Origin: Parapedobacter koreensis
GTDB taxonomy: Bacteria > Bacteroidota > Bacteroidia > Sphingobacteriales > Sphingobacteriaceae
Assembly: GCF_900109365.1 (NCBI RefSeq)
Contig: NZ_FNZR01000004.1
Coordinates: 364,876 to 428,875, forward strand
Direction: 5' to 3'
Length of the DNA stretch: 64,000 bases
Below are positions 37,566 to 47,654 of the stretch, piece after piece. How positions within the stretch are numbered: the stretch's first letter is position 1; each line of letters starts with the position of its first letter. The translations under genes were made by a program, and so were the position numbers. Below the pieces are notes generated by a model, which saw only the letters and a list, made by a program, of their open reading frames with translations, was not told where the DNA came from and made no database searches.

Positions 37566-40355
37566 ATGGATTACCATCACCGTGCGATTGAGCAGAAGTG
37601 GCAAAAATTCTGGGCAGACAACCATACATTTCGCGTAGCGAATATATCGGACAAACCCAAATATTATGTGCTGGATATGTTTCCCTATCCTTCCGGCGCC
37701 GGACTGCATGTGGGCCATCCGCTGGGGTACATTGCTTCGGATATTTTCAGCCGTTACAAACGATTGAAAGGGTTCAATGTGCTCCATCCCATGGGCTATG
37801 ACTCATTTGGCCTTCCGGCAGAACAATATGCCATCCAAACCGGACAGCATCCGGCCATCACCACGGAAGCCAACATCAAGCGATATCGGGAGCAACTGGA
37901 CAACATCGGCTTTTCCTTCGATTGGGAAAGGGAAGTACGGACAAGCGATCCTTCTTTTTACAAATGGACGCAATGGATATTCATGCAGCTTTTCAATGCC
38001 TGGTATAACAAGGCCACTGATAAGGCCGAACCCATTGTGACGCTTATCGCGCATTTTGCGTCCCACGGCAGTCACGGTTTAAACGCGGTGTCTGATGATG
38101 ATACCCTGGCGTTTACTGCAACGGAATGGGCAAGTTTCAGCGAAGCGCAACAGCAACGTGAATTGCTGAAATACCGGCTGGCTTACCTGCGGGAGAGTAC
38201 CGTCAACTGGTGCGCGGCATTAGGTACGGTGCTGGCCAATGATGAAGTAATCAATGGCGTGTCCGAGCGCGGGGGCTATCCCGTGGAGCAGAAAAAGATG
38301 ATGCAATGGAGTATGCGCATCACGGCGTATGCTGAGCGCCTGCTGCGGGGATTGGAGATCATCGACTGGCCGGATCCGCTGGTTGAAATGCAGCGCAACT
38401 GGATAGGTAAGAGCGTAGGTGCCAGTGTACGGTTTGGCGTACCCGTGCTTGGCGATGGCCAGTATATCGAGGTGTTTACCACGCGCGTGGACACCATCTA
38501 TGGCGTGAATGCATTGGTGCTCGCACCGGAGCATGAGCTCGTGGAAACGCTCACCACCGCCGCGCAAAAGGCCCAAGTGGAGGCCTATATTACCCAGACT
38601 AAAAAGAAATCCGAGCTGGATCGCATGGCCGACGTCAAAGCGGTTTCGGGTGCATTTACGGGTAGTTATGCCGTGCATCCCCTCACGGGGAAGGATGTCC
38701 CGATATGGATTGCCGATTATGTGTTGGCAGGATACGGTACCGGTGCCGTGATGGCTGTACCGTCCGGGGACCAGCGCGATTACCTATTTTCTGTACACTT
38801 CGGCCTACCCATCATCCCTATTTCGGATGCGCAGCAACTCGACGGGCAGGCAGACCCTACCAAGGAGGGGCGGTATATCAATTCGGATATCATCAATGGC
38901 CTTACTTACCATGAAGCTGTGCAGGCACTGGTAGCCAAGCTGGAATCCATCGGGGCAGGCAAGGCCACCATCAATTACCGCATGCGCGATGCCATTTTTG
39001 GGCGCCAGCGCTATTGGGGAGAGCCTGTACCGGTATATTTCAGGGGTGAGCTGCCGCAGCTGATCGAAGTGGACGAACTGCCGCTGCTGCTCCCCGAGGT
39101 AGATAAATACCTGCCCACGGAAACCGGTGAACCGCCCCTGGGGCGGGCCAAAGATTGGAAATACCGGGGCACGTTTGAGTTCGAATTGAGCACCATGCCC
39201 GGTTGGGCAGGATCAAGCTGGTACTGGTACCGGTATATGGATGCGCTGAATGCGGGAGAATTTGCATCAAAAGAAGCGATTTCTTATTGGCGCGACGTCG
39301 ATTTATACATCGGCGGATCCGAACACGCCACAGGGCACCTGCTGTACAGCCGCTTCTGGAATAAGTTTCTCAAAGATATGGGCTATGTGCCCGAAGAAGA
39401 GCCCTTTAAGAAACTGATAAACCAGGGGATGATCCAAGGCCGGAGCAATTTCGTGTACCGCGTATTGGATGAGCAGGGTAGGGGAACCAACACTTTTGTG
39501 TCTTATGGCTTGAAAGACCAGTACCACACGGTGGCGCTGCATGTGGATGTCAACATCGTGAGCAATGACGTGCTTGATCTGGAGAAATTCCGTGAGTTTC
39601 GGCCCGACTTTGCCGATGCGGAGTTTATCCTTGAAAATGGCAAATACATTTGCGGCCACGAAGTGGAGAAAATGTCCAAGTCCAAATATAATGTAGTCAA
39701 TCCCGATGACATCATTGAACAGTATGGGGCCGATACCCTGCGCATGTACGAAATGTTCCTTGGGCCACTGGAGCAGAGTAAACCCTGGAATACCAACGGT
39801 ATTGAAGGCGTATATAAGTTTCTGCGTAAGTTCTGGAAACTGTTCCACAATGCCGAGGGTGATTTTGCGGTAAGTGATGAGGCACCCAGCAAAGCCGAAT
39901 GGAAGGCGTTGCATAAAATCATCAGGAAAGTAGAAGAAGATATCGAGCGTTTCTCGTTCAATACTTCCGTGTCATCCTTTATGATTTGCGTGAATGAACT
40001 GACCGATCTGAAATGCAACAAACGGGCTATCTTGCAGGACCTATGCATTGTACTGCATCCATATGCGCCACACATCACCGAAGAGTTGTGGGCTATGCTG
40101 GGAAATGCGCCGGGTACCCTGTCATACGCGACTTATCCAGCGTTCAATCCTGAATACCTGGTGGAAAGCGAATTTTCATACCCCATTTCCGTCAACGGAA
40201 AGACGCGGATGAACCTCACGTTGCCGCTGGATATGGAACAGTTGGATGTGGAGCAGACCGTGTTGACAAATGAAGATATACAGCGCTACCTCGAAGGCAA
40301 GCCTGTCAAGAAGGTGATATTTGTGAAAGGCCGGATTGTAAATGTGGTCGTGTAA
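37566..40355 (+). CDS. leuS: Leucyl-tRNA synthetase
   Basis: The 929-aa class I synthetase charges tRNA-Leu. It has the HIGH-type motif in [35 protein letters not shown], the CP1 editing domain with [21 protein letters not shown], a WGEPVPVYF segment, and the KMSKS loop in [18 protein letters not shown], followed by the anticodon-binding helices. The start at 37566 ([16 protein letters not shown]) matches the conserved family N-terminus; the frame from 37470 is an extension. It is divergent from the small secreted protein gene. Confidence 0.97.
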   Translation: MDYHHRAIEQKWQKFWADNHTFRVANISDKPKYYVLDMFPYPSGAGLHVGHPLGYIASDIFSRYKRLKGFNVLHPMGYDSFGLPAEQYAIQTGQHPAITTEANIKRYREQLDNIGFSFDWEREVRTSDPSFYKWTQWIFMQLFNAWYNKATDKAEPIVTLIAHFASHGSHGLNAVSDDDTLAFTATEWASFSEAQQQRELLKYRLAYLRESTVNWCAALGTVLANDEVINGVSERGGYPVEQKKMMQWSMRITAYAERLLRGLEIIDWPDPLVEMQRNWIGKSVGASVRFGVPVLGDGQYIEVFTTRVDTIYGVNALVLAPEHELVETLTTAAQKAQVEAYITQTKKKSELDRMADVKAVSGAFTGSYAVHPLTGKDVPIWIADYVLAGYGTGAVMAVPSGDQRDYLFSVHFGLPIIPISDAQQLDGQADPTKEGRYINSDIINGLTYHEAVQALVAKLESIGAGKATINYRMRDAIFGRQRYWGEPVPVYFRGELPQLIEVDELPLLLPEVDKYLPTETGEPPLGRAKDWKYRGTFEFELSTMPGWAGSSWYWYRYMDALNAGEFASKEAISYWRDVDLYIGGSEHATGHLLYSRFWNKFLKDMGYVPEEEPFKKLINQGMIQGRSNFVYRVLDEQGRGTNTFVSYGLKDQYHTVALHVDVNIVSNDVLDLEKFREFRPDFADAEFILENGKYICGHEVEKMSKSKYNVVNPDDIIEQYGADTLRMYEMFLGPLEQSKPWNTNGIEGVYKFLRKFWKLFHNAEGDFAVSDEAPSKAEWKALHKIIRKVEEDIERFSFNTSVSSFMICVNELTDLKCNKRAILQDLCIVLHPYAPHITEELWAMLGNAPGTLSYATYPAFNPEYLVESEFSYPISVNGKTRMNLTLPLDMEQLDVEQTVLTNEDIQRYLEGKPVKKVIFVKGRIVNVVV

Positions 40356-40463
40356 GCAAACGAACGTAAATTTAATGCGACAACTGAGCTAAATGTGCGA
40401 AGCACTATAAATTTTCCTACCTTAGCGACGTTGGTTCACTGGAAAAACCCAAATATTATCCAT

Positions 40464-42590
40464 ATGCATAAAAAAATATACCTTGCCATCGGCGTTTTCC
40501 TCGTATTGGGGCATTCGCTGTCCGCGCAGACCAAGCGCTTGGATTTGGAACAATCCCTCGGCGCTAAGCCCTCACTCACCAAGCCTATCAACCGGATAGT
40601 CGGTTGGGCGGATGCCGACCATTATATCGAATCCGATGTGCAGGCACGGCAGCAATACCAAGTGCACGTCAAGACGGGTGAGCGCAACCCATACACGCCA
40701 CCTCCAAGCAGCGATGTGGATGTGTATGTGCAGGACAACGACATCTTCATCCGCCAGGGGGCCAATGCCGCACGGCAGTTGACCCACTCGCCGGAAGATG
40801 AAGAAAAGAATCCAACGCTTTCTCCGGACAACCAATATGTGGCCTTTACCCGTAATAACGACTTGTATGCCATACAGGTATCTGGTGGCCGTGAAATCCG
40901 CTATACCACGGATGCTACGGACGTGATTTACAACGGATGGGCCTCTTGGGTCTATTTCGAGGAAATCTTAGGGCGTGCTACACGCTATAAAGCCTTTTGG
41001 TGGTCTCCTGATAGCAAGACCTTGGCCTTTATGCGGTTTGATGATACACAGGTGCCGATGTTCCCGATTTATGGGGCCAAAGGCCAGCACGGCTACCTCG
41101 AACAGACACGTTATCCGAAAGCGGGTGATCCCAATCCAGAAGTGCGGGTTGGTTTTGTCCCCGTTGAGGGGGGCAATGTCATCTGGGCAGACTTCAACGA
41201 AAAGGACGACCAGTACTTTGGTGAGCCGTACTGGAGTTTCGACAGTGGCAACTTGATGGTGCAATGGATGAACCGTGACCAGACCAATCTCAAATTCTAT
41301 CAGGTCGATCCCAAGACAGGCTCCAAGAACGCCATCTATGACGAACACCAGAATGCCTGGATAGACCTAAGCCACAGTGAGCGCATCACCTACTTGAAGG
41401 ATAATAAACATTATATCCTCAAAAGCGATAAAACAGGGTGGGCACATTATTACCTGTATACGCTGGATGGCACCTTGGTCAATCCCATTACCGAGGGCAA
41501 ATGGCAAGTGTCGGCCCTGGAGCTCGTGGATGAAAAAAACAAGGTGGTTTATTTCACGGCCCGAAAAGAACATTCGGCCACGGTTGATCTTTACCGGGTG
41601 GATTACAGTGGCAAAAACATGCAGCGGCTTACGTTTGGCGACTATACCCACCAAGTGGCGGTATCTCCCGACGGCAAGCATTTCATTACCACCTATTCCA
41701 ACGTGAGCACGCCATCCAAGGTAGCCCTGCTGGACAATAAAGGCAAGCTCATCAAAGAACTGGCAGACAGTAAGGCCGACGATTTTGACGAATATAAGTA
41801 TGCCAAAACGGAACTGATCACCATCCCCACACCGGATGGCTATGCGCTGCCAGCCACTATCACGTGGCCCACGGACTTTGATGAAACCAAGCCATATCCC
41901 GTGATTTTCAGCATCTATGGTGGGCCGGATGCCGGTACGGTGCGCAATACGTGGAAAGACGTTGCCAACCAGCACCAGCATTGGGCCAATGAGGGCATCA
42001 TCCAAATCAGTGTGGATCACCGCGCGTCCGGCCATTTTGGTAAGGAAGGGGTGGCACTGATGCATCGCAACCTTGGCCATTGGGAGATGATAGACTACAT
42101 CACCGCCGCCAAATGGCTCAAGGACAAGCCCTGGGTGGCCAAAGACAAGCTGCTCATCACCGGCCATAGCTACGGCGGTTACATGACTTGCCTGGCGTTG
42201 ACGAAGGGTGCCGATTATTTCGATTACGGCATTGCGGGCGCCCCGGTGACCAGCTGGGACTTGTATGATACGCATTATACGGAGCGCTATATGGATACCC
42301 CTCAAGATAACCCCGATGGGTATAAAAACGGATCGGTGCTTACCTACGTGAAAAATTACAAGGGACGGTTGCGTATACTGCACGGTGATGTGGACGATAA
42401 TGTGCACATGCAAAATACCACGCAGCTGGTGGATGCGCTGACTAATGGCGATACGCCTTTCGAGCTGATGATTTACCCCGGCAGTCGACATGGCTTTGCC
42501 CGTGAGAAATCGGCATATGATCGTAAAGAGCGGTACCGGTTTTATTACCAATACCTGCTGGAAAAACCGATGCCGGCGGGATTGAAGTAA
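40464..42590 (+). CDS. S9 family prolyl oligopeptidase (dipeptidyl peptidase IV-like)
   Basis: The 708-aa protein has a Sec signal (MHKKIYLAIGVFLVLGHSLSAQ), an eight-blade propeller domain with DPP-IV hallmarks (WASWVYFEEILGRATRYKAFWWSPDSKTLAFMRFD containing the double-Glu motif), and an alpha/beta hydrolase domain with the nucleophile elbow GHSYGGYMT, Asp in HGDVDDNVH and His in SRHGFA. It would release Xaa-Pro dipeptides in the periplasm or at the surface. The start at 40464 is chosen because it begins the signal peptide. Confidence 0.93.
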   Translation: MHKKIYLAIGVFLVLGHSLSAQTKRLDLEQSLGAKPSLTKPINRIVGWADADHYIESDVQARQQYQVHVKTGERNPYTPPPSSDVDVYVQDNDIFIRQGANAARQLTHSPEDEEKNPTLSPDNQYVAFTRNNDLYAIQVSGGREIRYTTDATDVIYNGWASWVYFEEILGRATRYKAFWWSPDSKTLAFMRFDDTQVPMFPIYGAKGQHGYLEQTRYPKAGDPNPEVRVGFVPVEGGNVIWADFNEKDDQYFGEPYWSFDSGNLMVQWMNRDQTNLKFYQVDPKTGSKNAIYDEHQNAWIDLSHSERITYLKDNKHYILKSDKTGWAHYYLYTLDGTLVNPITEGKWQVSALELVDEKNKVVYFTARKEHSATVDLYRVDYSGKNMQRLTFGDYTHQVAVSPDGKHFITTYSNVSTPSKVALLDNKGKLIKELADSKADDFDEYKYAKTELITIPTPDGYALPATITWPTDFDETKPYPVIFSIYGGPDAGTVRNTWKDVANQHQHWANEGIIQISVDHRASGHFGKEGVALMHRNLGHWEMIDYITAAKWLKDKPWVAKDKLLITGHSYGGYMTCLALTKGADYFDYGIAGAPVTSWDLYDTHYTERYMDTPQDNPDGYKNGSVLTYVKNYKGRLRILHGDVDDNVHMQNTTQLVDALTNGDTPFELMIYPGSRHGFAREKSAYDRKERYRFYYQYLLEKPMPAGLK

Positions 42591-42618
42591 TCTGGTGCCG
42601 TAAAAAAGATACTTTCTT

Positions 42619-42649
42619 TTTGGAGAAGTTGAGGTAATCGCTATATTTG
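42619..42649 (+). promoter_or_regulatory. Perfect Bacteroidota promoter driving the tRNA-Ala array
   Basis: TTTG (-33, 42619-42622), exactly 19 nt, then TATATTTG (-7, 42642-42649) is a full match to the primary sigma consensus. Transcription should start about 42654-42657, just before the first tRNA-like copy at 42664. Confidence 0.85.
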
Positions 42650-42663
42650 CAGTCCCAAAATAT

Positions 42664-42746
42664 GGGGGTTTAGCTCAGCTGGCTAGCGGGTCCCGACAGA
42701 GGTCGGGAAGGTCACCGGGGAGCAAGAATGAAGGAAGAAAATATAT
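42664..42746 (+). repeat. tRNA-Ala-like chimera, tandem copy 1
   Basis: This 83-bp unit begins like the downstream tRNA-Ala (acceptor GGGGGTT and D-arm), but the anticodon arm is replaced by hairpin TCCCGACAGAGGTCGGGA. It then keeps GGTCACCGG of the variable/T-arm start and ends in AGCAAGAATGAAGGAAG plus an AT-rich spacer, with no 3' acceptor strand or CCA. It differs from copy 2 at only a few bases (AGCGGG for AGAGCG; AGAATG for AGAGTG). It cannot be a functional tRNA. Confidence 0.85.
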
Positions 42747-42829
42747 GGGGGTTTAGCTCAGCTGGCTAGAGCGTCCCGACAGAGGTCGGGAAGGTCACCG
42801 GGGAGCAAGAGTGAAGGAAGAAAATATAT
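42747..42829 (+). repeat. tRNA-Ala-like chimera, tandem copy 2
   Basis: This is the second 83-bp unit, directly abutting copy 1 and the true tRNA. Its D-arm (TAGAGCG) is intact as in the real tRNA; the anticodon arm is again the TCCCGACAGAGGTCGGGA hairpin, and the T-arm is lost after CACCGG. The equal period and near-identity to copy 1 point to recent duplication. Confidence 0.85.
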
Positions 42830-42906
<77 letters not shown>

Positions 42907-42938
42907 AGCACCCGCCGACGTGCGGGTGTTCTTGTTTT
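42907..42938 (+). terminator. Rho-independent terminator after tRNA-Ala
   Basis: CACCCGC (42909-42915) pairs with GCGGGTG (42922-42928) around a 6-nt loop, followed by TTCTTGTTTTC. It ends the tRNA transcript immediately before the GIY-YIG relic. Confidence 0.85.
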
Positions 42939-42944
42939 CGGCCT

Positions 42945-43198
42945 ATGCATTACCTATACATTCTATATTCACATCTTTGGATCGTTACTACGTGGGTTCG
43001 ACGTCGGATTTGCAGGTCCGTTTGAGCCAGCACAATTCGGGCAGGCGTTTTCATTATACCTCGGCGGCTTCGGACTGGGAACTGAGATACCACGAGGTGT
43101 TCGGGAGCTTTGCGGAGGCGAGGCGGCGCGAGCTGGAAGTCAAGCGCAAGAAGAGCCGGAAATACATTGAGTGGCTAATCGCCGGTAGCGGGGATTAG
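42945..43198 (+). pseudogene. Frameshifted GIY-YIG nuclease
   Basis: Two frames together encode a small GIY-YIG endonuclease (~84 aa). Starting at ATG 42945 the first frame reads MHYLYILYS (the GIY half); the second continues LDRYYVGSTSDLQVRLSQHN (the YIG half) to RRRELEVKRKKSRKYIEWL and a stop at 43198. The join near 42970-42973 lacks one base: adding a C would give YSPSLDRYYVG, the usual family sequence. The break is between the two catalytic motifs, so the gene is inactive unless the frameshift is a sequencing error or recoded. It starts 38 nt after the tRNA. Confidence 0.8.
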
Positions 43199-43213
43199 CG
43201 GCTTGTTAGCGCG

Positions 43214-43231
43214 TCCCGACGGCTGTCGGGA
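43214..43231. repeat. REP-like hairpin
   Basis: TCCCGACGGCTGTCGGGA has the same 7-bp stem as the hairpins inside the two tRNA-like copies (loop GGCT instead of AGAG). Its 5' flank TTAGCGCG also resembles their TAGAGCG flank. Confidence 0.7.
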
Positions 43232-43308
43232 ATTTATGAATCGATCATAAGTGCTTTTTTTTTAGTACCTTCCCAGTGTACTTTATCCTTTTTGAAGCAT
43301 CGTTAAAT

Positions 43309-43731
43309 TCATGAATAGATGTTTCCCGCTGTATTATTTCTAACCGCATTTATTGCATCAAAGTATTGGTCTACGCAGAAGTGAAATTCAAGTTCCCCGT
43401 AGTTCAACTCAAAAGAAATCACTTTAGAGAAGTTTTTAAAGTCATACCAAATGACCTCTTTGGGTCCAATGGCTATTTTACAGGTAAGACTGTGGTCGCC
43501 CGGAATGCCGGAATACTTGTAATCGTATAGCGTATATCGTTGATTGGAATAGATATAGTCATCCAGGGTCTTACATAGGAAATGATTCTGGTTATCAAAG
43601 GCGATAAAGGACGAGATCCCTTCATAGCAACCGTTTCGGATGTGCAGGCCTTTCCTGGCCAATTGTTCTGCCTCAATTTTTTCAATGATCATCCTGAGGT
43701 CAACGCCGTTTATATAAATGGCAGCGGTCAT
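43309..43731 (-). CDS. Unknown 140-aa cytoplasmic protein
   Basis: The product from ATG 43731 (MTAAIYINGVDLRMII) lacks a signal peptide or membrane helix. It has an early amphipathic helix and a beta-rich, aromatic C-terminal half (YTLYDYKYSG, KEVIWYDFKNFSK, LEFHFCVDQYF). No domain was recognised; the layout resembles small immunity-like proteins, but no toxin gene is nearby. An upstream in-frame start at 43788 would give 159 aa. It follows acnB on the same strand. Confidence 0.55.
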   Translation of the reverse strand: MTAAIYINGVDLRMIIEKIEAEQLARKGLHIRNGCYEGISSFIAFDNQNHFLCKTLDDYIYSNQRYTLYDYKYSGIPGDHSLTCKIAIGPKEVIWYDFKNFSKVISFELNYGELEFHFCVDQYFDAINAVRNNTAGNIYS

Positions 43732-43808
43732 ATAATCCTCCAGTTGAGATCTCACACATCCGAATCGTATTTTACTTAGGCTCGCCACTTCGTCAATTGT
43801 AGAGCAAT

Positions 43809-46613
43809 CTAAAAGGAAATCTGATGAGCCATTGACGGGCTCGTAGTCATATTTTTAATCGGCGGTGAAAACTGCGTCAGCTTAATACCCCTAACAGCCG
43901 TCTTATATTCATCAATGGTAGGGGTTCTTCCCAAGATGGCAGAAAGTACCACTACCGGGGTAGACGCCAATAATGACTCCCCTTTCTTGCGGTCCGAATC
44001 TTTGACTACACGCCCCTGGAAGAGACGCGTAGATGTAGCCATTACGGTATCGCCCTGCGCTGCCTTTTCCTGGTTACCCATACACAGGTTACAGCCCGGC
44101 CGTTCCAGGTACAGGATGTTGTCATATGTTGTGCGGGCGGTGGTTTTGGGAGCGGCATCATCAAATTCAAAACCGGAATATTTCTGCAGCACGTCCCAAT
44201 CGCCCTCTTCTTTGAGTTCGTCTATGATATTATATGTTGGGGCCGCCACTACCAAAGGAGCCTGGAATTCCACCTGTCCATATGCTTCCTCCAAGTTTTT
44301 CAGCATTTTGGATACAATCTTGATGTCTCCTTTATGTACCATGCAGGAGCCAACGAAACCGAGGTCTACATGCTTCCCGCCGCCATAATACGTAAGATCC
44401 CGGATGGTATCATGCGTGTATCGCTTGGAGGCATCCACGTTATGCACGTCAGGGTCGGCAATCATGGGCTCATCAATGCTGTCCAGGTCTACCGCAAATT
44501 CCGCATAATACTTAGCGTTTTCATCAGGCGTCAGTGGCGATTTTGCTCCCGATTTGATTTCATCGATCCGTTTATCAGCTTTATCAATCAGGCCCTGAAG
44601 CACTTGATTCTCATTATCCATGCCCTTTTCGATCATGATCTTGATGCGATCTTTTGCGATCTCCAATGATTCGATGAGGGTATCCGGCTGGGAAATACAG
44701 ATAGACGCTTTGGCCTTCATTTCGGCCGTCCAATCGGTGAAGGTGAATGCCTGATCAGCAAGCAAGGTACCGATATGCACCTCGATCACCCTTCCCTGAA
44801 ATACATTTTCCCCATTAAATGCCTTGAGCATCTGCAATTGGGTAGCATGCACCACATCGCGGAAATCCAGGTGATCCTTCATTTTGCCTTTGAACGTCAC
44901 TTTTACCGATTCAGGAATGGGCATCGATGCTTCACCTGTGGCCAATGCAAGCGCAACCGTACCGGAGTCCGCACCGAAGGCAACACCTTTGGACATCCGG
45001 GTATGTGAGTCGCCGCCAATGATGATCGCCCAATCGTCTACCGTGATATCATTAAGCACCTTGTGGATCACATCGGTCATCGAATGATAGATACCTTTAG
45101 GGTCCCGGGCCGTGATAAGACCAAAATCATTCATAAATTTCATCAGCTTGGGGATATTCTGCTGGGATTTACTGTCCCAAACCGATGCCGTGTGGCAGCC
45201 AGATTGATAGCCAGCATCCACTGTTGGAGAAATCACCGTTGCAGCCATTGCCTCCAGCTCCTGGGCCGTCATCAATCCGGTCGTATCCTGAGAACCCACG
45301 ATATTTACTTTTACACGGACGTAAGAACCCGCATGTAAGGTCGCTCCGGAGGTTCCAACAGCATTTTTGTTGAATATTTTTTCCACGGCGGTAAGCCCTT
45401 GCCCTTCATTCGAAATTTCTTTGGATGGGGCATATACCGTTGGCGCAACGATACCCAGGGTCTTGGCGGCAAACGTCTGCAATTTTTTTCCAAATTCGAT
45501 GGCGTAAGACCCCCCGGCTTTCATGAATTCGATCTTCTGCGGGGTGAATGCCGAGCTCACATCCATTACCTCCTGTCCGTCTTTATACAGCTTCTTGGTT
45601 TTTGTATTGATGGTAAGGACCGTTCCGGTATCCACGGAATAGACTTGCTCTAAAACGGGCTGCCCGTCCGCATCCACTACCAGCTTATTGTTTTCGTCGA
45701 ACTTTTTTGCCCAGTTTTTAAGGTCTATGCCAATCCCACCCGTTACGCCGACGGTCGTGAGGAATATCGGGGAAATACCGTTTGTGCCCGCCACCACCGG
45801 CGCAATGTTCACGAACGGCACGTAAGGGCTTGCCGGCTTACCGATCCACAGCGCGACGTTGTTCACCCCGGACATTCTCGAAGAACCTACACCCATCGTG
45901 CCTTTTTCGGCCACCAGCATCACCCTTTTGTCCGGATGTTTTTCTTTAAGCGCCTGCAGCGCTTTCTGTTGTTCTTTATTGTGCTCAAACATGCACTGGC
46001 CATGAAGCTCGCGGTCAGACCTGGAGTGCGCGTCACTTCCCGGCGAAAGCAAGTCTGTAGAAATGTCACCGATGCCTGCAACGAAAGTTACTAACGCAAT
46101 CTCTTCAGGTATATCTGGCAATTTGGTATAGAACTCTGCTTTCGCATAACTTTCAAGAATAGCTTTAGCGATAGGGCTACCATTTCCGAACGCTTTCGCC
46201 AAGCGGTCTGTATCGGCATCATAGAGAAACACTTGCGTTTTCAATACCTCCGCAGCATTTTTTGCGATAACAATGTCGTCACCCAATGCCAGATCCAGCA
46301 GGACCTCGATTGAAGGCCCGCCCTTCATATGGGATAATTGCTCAAAAGCAAATTCCGGGGAAATTTCTTTTACTTCGGATTCACCAAGGATAATTTCCTT
46401 CAAAAATTTCGCCTTTACACGGGCCGCACTTGTGGTTCCCGGTAATACATTATAAATGAAGAAATTGAGCGAATCTTTCCGGTGTTCATGGTTTACATCC
46501 TTGATTTGTGCAATAACCTCGTGCATCAAGCCCGCATCATCAATTGGCATTGGGTGAAGCCCCTGAGATTCTCTATCTACAATCTGCTTTAGATATTCAT
46601 TATATCTGCTCAT
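43809..46613 (-). CDS. acnB: Aconitate hydratase B / 2-methylisocitrate dehydratase
   Basis: The 934-aa TCA-cycle enzyme interconverts citrate and isocitrate through a 4Fe-4S cluster. AcnB-type features: an N-terminal HEAT-like helical domain, DLLSPGSDAHSRSDRELHGQ, SSRMSGVNNVALW, IGGDSHTRMSKGVAFGADSG, and cluster cysteines in GFVGSCMVHKGD and CNLCMGNQEKA. Length and domain order match AcnB rather than AcnA. Two overlapping -7 elements lie just upstream. It is the one core gene in an otherwise decayed region. Confidence 0.95.
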   Translation of the reverse strand: MSRYNEYLKQIVDRESQGLHPMPIDDAGLMHEVIAQIKDVNHEHRKDSLNFFIYNVLPGTTSAARVKAKFLKEIILGESEVKEISPEFAFEQLSHMKGGPSIEVLLDLALGDDIVIAKNAAEVLKTQVFLYDADTDRLAKAFGNGSPIAKAILESYAKAEFYTKLPDIPEEIALVTFVAGIGDISTDLLSPGSDAHSRSDRELHGQCMFEHNKEQQKALQALKEKHPDKRVMLVAEKGTMGVGSSRMSGVNNVALWIGKPASPYVPFVNIAPVVAGTNGISPIFLTTVGVTGGIGIDLKNWAKKFDENNKLVVDADGQPVLEQVYSVDTGTVLTINTKTKKLYKDGQEVMDVSSAFTPQKIEFMKAGGSYAIEFGKKLQTFAAKTLGIVAPTVYAPSKEISNEGQGLTAVEKIFNKNAVGTSGATLHAGSYVRVKVNIVGSQDTTGLMTAQELEAMAATVISPTVDAGYQSGCHTASVWDSKSQQNIPKLMKFMNDFGLITARDPKGIYHSMTDVIHKVLNDITVDDWAIIIGGDSHTRMSKGVAFGADSGTVALALATGEASMPIPESVKVTFKGKMKDHLDFRDVVHATQLQMLKAFNGENVFQGRVIEVHIGTLLADQAFTFTDWTAEMKAKASICISQPDTLIESLEIAKDRIKIMIEKGMDNENQVLQGLIDKADKRIDEIKSGAKSPLTPDENAKYYAEFAVDLDSIDEPMIADPDVHNVDASKRYTHDTIRDLTYYGGGKHVDLGFVGSCMVHKGDIKIVSKMLKNLEEAYGQVEFQAPLVVAAPTYNIIDELKEEGDWDVLQKYSGFEFDDAAPKTTARTTYDNILYLERPGCNLCMGNQEKAAQGDTVMATSTRLFQGRVVKDSDRKKGESLLASTPVVVLSAILGRTPTIDEYKTAVRGIKLTQFSPPIKNMTTSPSMAHQISF

Positions 46614-46641
46614 AAATTATCCTTTAGTTCAAGAAGGGATG

Positions 46642-46657
46642 CAAAATTACAAATTTA
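46642..46657 (-). promoter_or_regulatory. Two adjacent -7 elements upstream of acnB
   Basis: On the minus strand TAAATTTG (46657-46650) and TAATTTTG (46649-46642) both fit TAnnTTTG and abut each other, 28-36 nt before the acnB ATG. Which one is used cannot be told. Confidence 0.5.
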
Positions 46658-46752
46658 TCTAAAAGAAGTAAAACTGTGTCTCTGCGAATCAGTTCTCTTT
46701 GTTGTAGTTAACGTATCGTGTATTGAGGTGCCGGTCTACCGATACGATTATT

Positions 46753-47082
46753 TCAGTGTTTGCTTATCAGCCCCTTGATTTCGTACATATAGTGTGCTTC
46801 GTCAAGCGTATCGATCAGGACATTGATTTCTTCGATGGCGAAGGAGAAATGGATACCCTCAAAGGGGGTCTGCATGATGATGCGCCTGGAACCGTTGGGA
46901 AACGGCAGCAGGTATTCCTCCCTGACCACCGACTTGGCCATTGTGCGGAATGCTTGGAATTCTCCCAAAGTGAAGTTGAGGAGTATGTTCTTGAACGAAA
47001 CGTAAATCAGGTTTTCGCGTTCCCTGAAACTTACGAAGCCGGTTTCGTTCTCGGTCAGTATGTGTAGGTTATCAATGTCCAT
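46753..47082 (-). CDS. Unknown ~109-aa protein
   Basis: The small soluble protein (start 47082, MDIDNLHILTENET) has beta-strand-rich segments GFVSFRERENLIYVSFKNILLNFTL and LLPFPNGSRRIIMQTPFEG and a C-terminal helix (EEINVLIDTLDEAHYMYEIKG). It looks like an intact conserved hypothetical, but I cannot name a family. A start at 47100 is also possible. It is upstream of acnB on the same strand. Confidence 0.6.
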   Translation of the reverse strand: MDIDNLHILTENETGFVSFRERENLIYVSFKNILLNFTLGEFQAFRTMAKSVVREEYLLPFPNGSRRIIMQTPFEGIHFSFAIEEINVLIDTLDEAHYMYEIKGLISKH

Positions 47083-47131
47083 GGTTTTTCTGTAATGCAT
47101 GCCCAGCGCGAGCAGCCGTCTTCGGATTGTG

Positions 47132-47172
47132 CCTGCTACGCCTGCCCCAATGGCTTTGGGCAGGCATGCAGG
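47132..47172. repeat. Inverted repeat (GCCTGCCC / GGGCAGGC)
   Basis: GCCTGCCC (47140-47147) pairs with GGGCAGGC (47158-47165); outer CCTGC/GCAGG extend it across a small internal loop. Plus-strand TCTTTATTATT follows. It may be a REP-type element or a weak terminator. Confidence 0.55.
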
Positions 47173-47360
47173 TCTTTATTATTGCGTGTATTATTCCTTT
47201 TGCAATGGGACAAAGCTACAACCTTATTTAGAGTGATTATAAATAAGTGACGGCAAGTCTCCGTTTATGACATAACGATTACAATTGATGCCGGATGAAA
47301 AGGGCGACTGTCCTGCCGGGAAACCGGGGTTGATACAGGAATGTAAGATGTTGTAATCGG

Positions 47361-47628
47361 TCAAATCTGTTTCGCTCCGGATTTCAGCGCATTTTCAAAA
47401 ATCTTATCGGCATCCCGGGTGGTAAGAATTATCCTGACGGAACAGCCTGAATCTAAATGGGGAAACACATTGCCAAACTGCGGTTCTTCATCGCCTATAT
47501 AAAATTCAGCGCCCTCTATAGCAACCTTTGCGGCTATTTTTCCTTCAGCGATTTCATATTGTGATACTACAGTTGCCCCCAATGCTGAGGTGTAGAAATG
47601 GGGTTACACGTGTTTTGTTCTCTGCCAT
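47361..47628 (-). pseudogene. Degraded VOC (glyoxalase/PhnB-like) gene
   Basis: From ATG 47628 the frame reads MAENKTRVTPFLHLS, then shifts in a G5 run near 47578-47583 and continues GATVVSQYEIAEGKIAAKVA, GAEFYIGDEEPQFGN and VRIILTTRDADKIFENALKSG to a stop at 47361. These match PhnB-like VOC proteins, but the first-helix segment (KAVEFYKKAFG-type) and the entire C-terminal half are absent, so it is a remnant even if the indel is corrected. Confidence 0.7.
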
Positions 47629-47654
47629 GGTAAATATTTTTGTTTATGAATACG

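Noticed and set aside
41367..42551. 394-codon open frame on the minus strand
   Set aside because: It is antisense to the DPP-IV-like peptidase, whose catalytic motifs are clear; the antisense product has no domain pattern. Similar long shadows lie in dnaE (20496-21422) and the malate synthase homologue (60275-61240).
42732..42773. 13-codon leader peptide (MKEENIWGFSSAG) between tRNA-like copies
   Set aside because: It arises from the spacer plus the tRNA D-arm; there is no ribosome-binding site and copy 2 has GTG instead of ATG. No reason to think it is translated.
47132..47172. Terminator for the VOC relic
   Set aside because: On the minus strand no T-tract follows the hairpin, so it is listed as an inverted repeat only.
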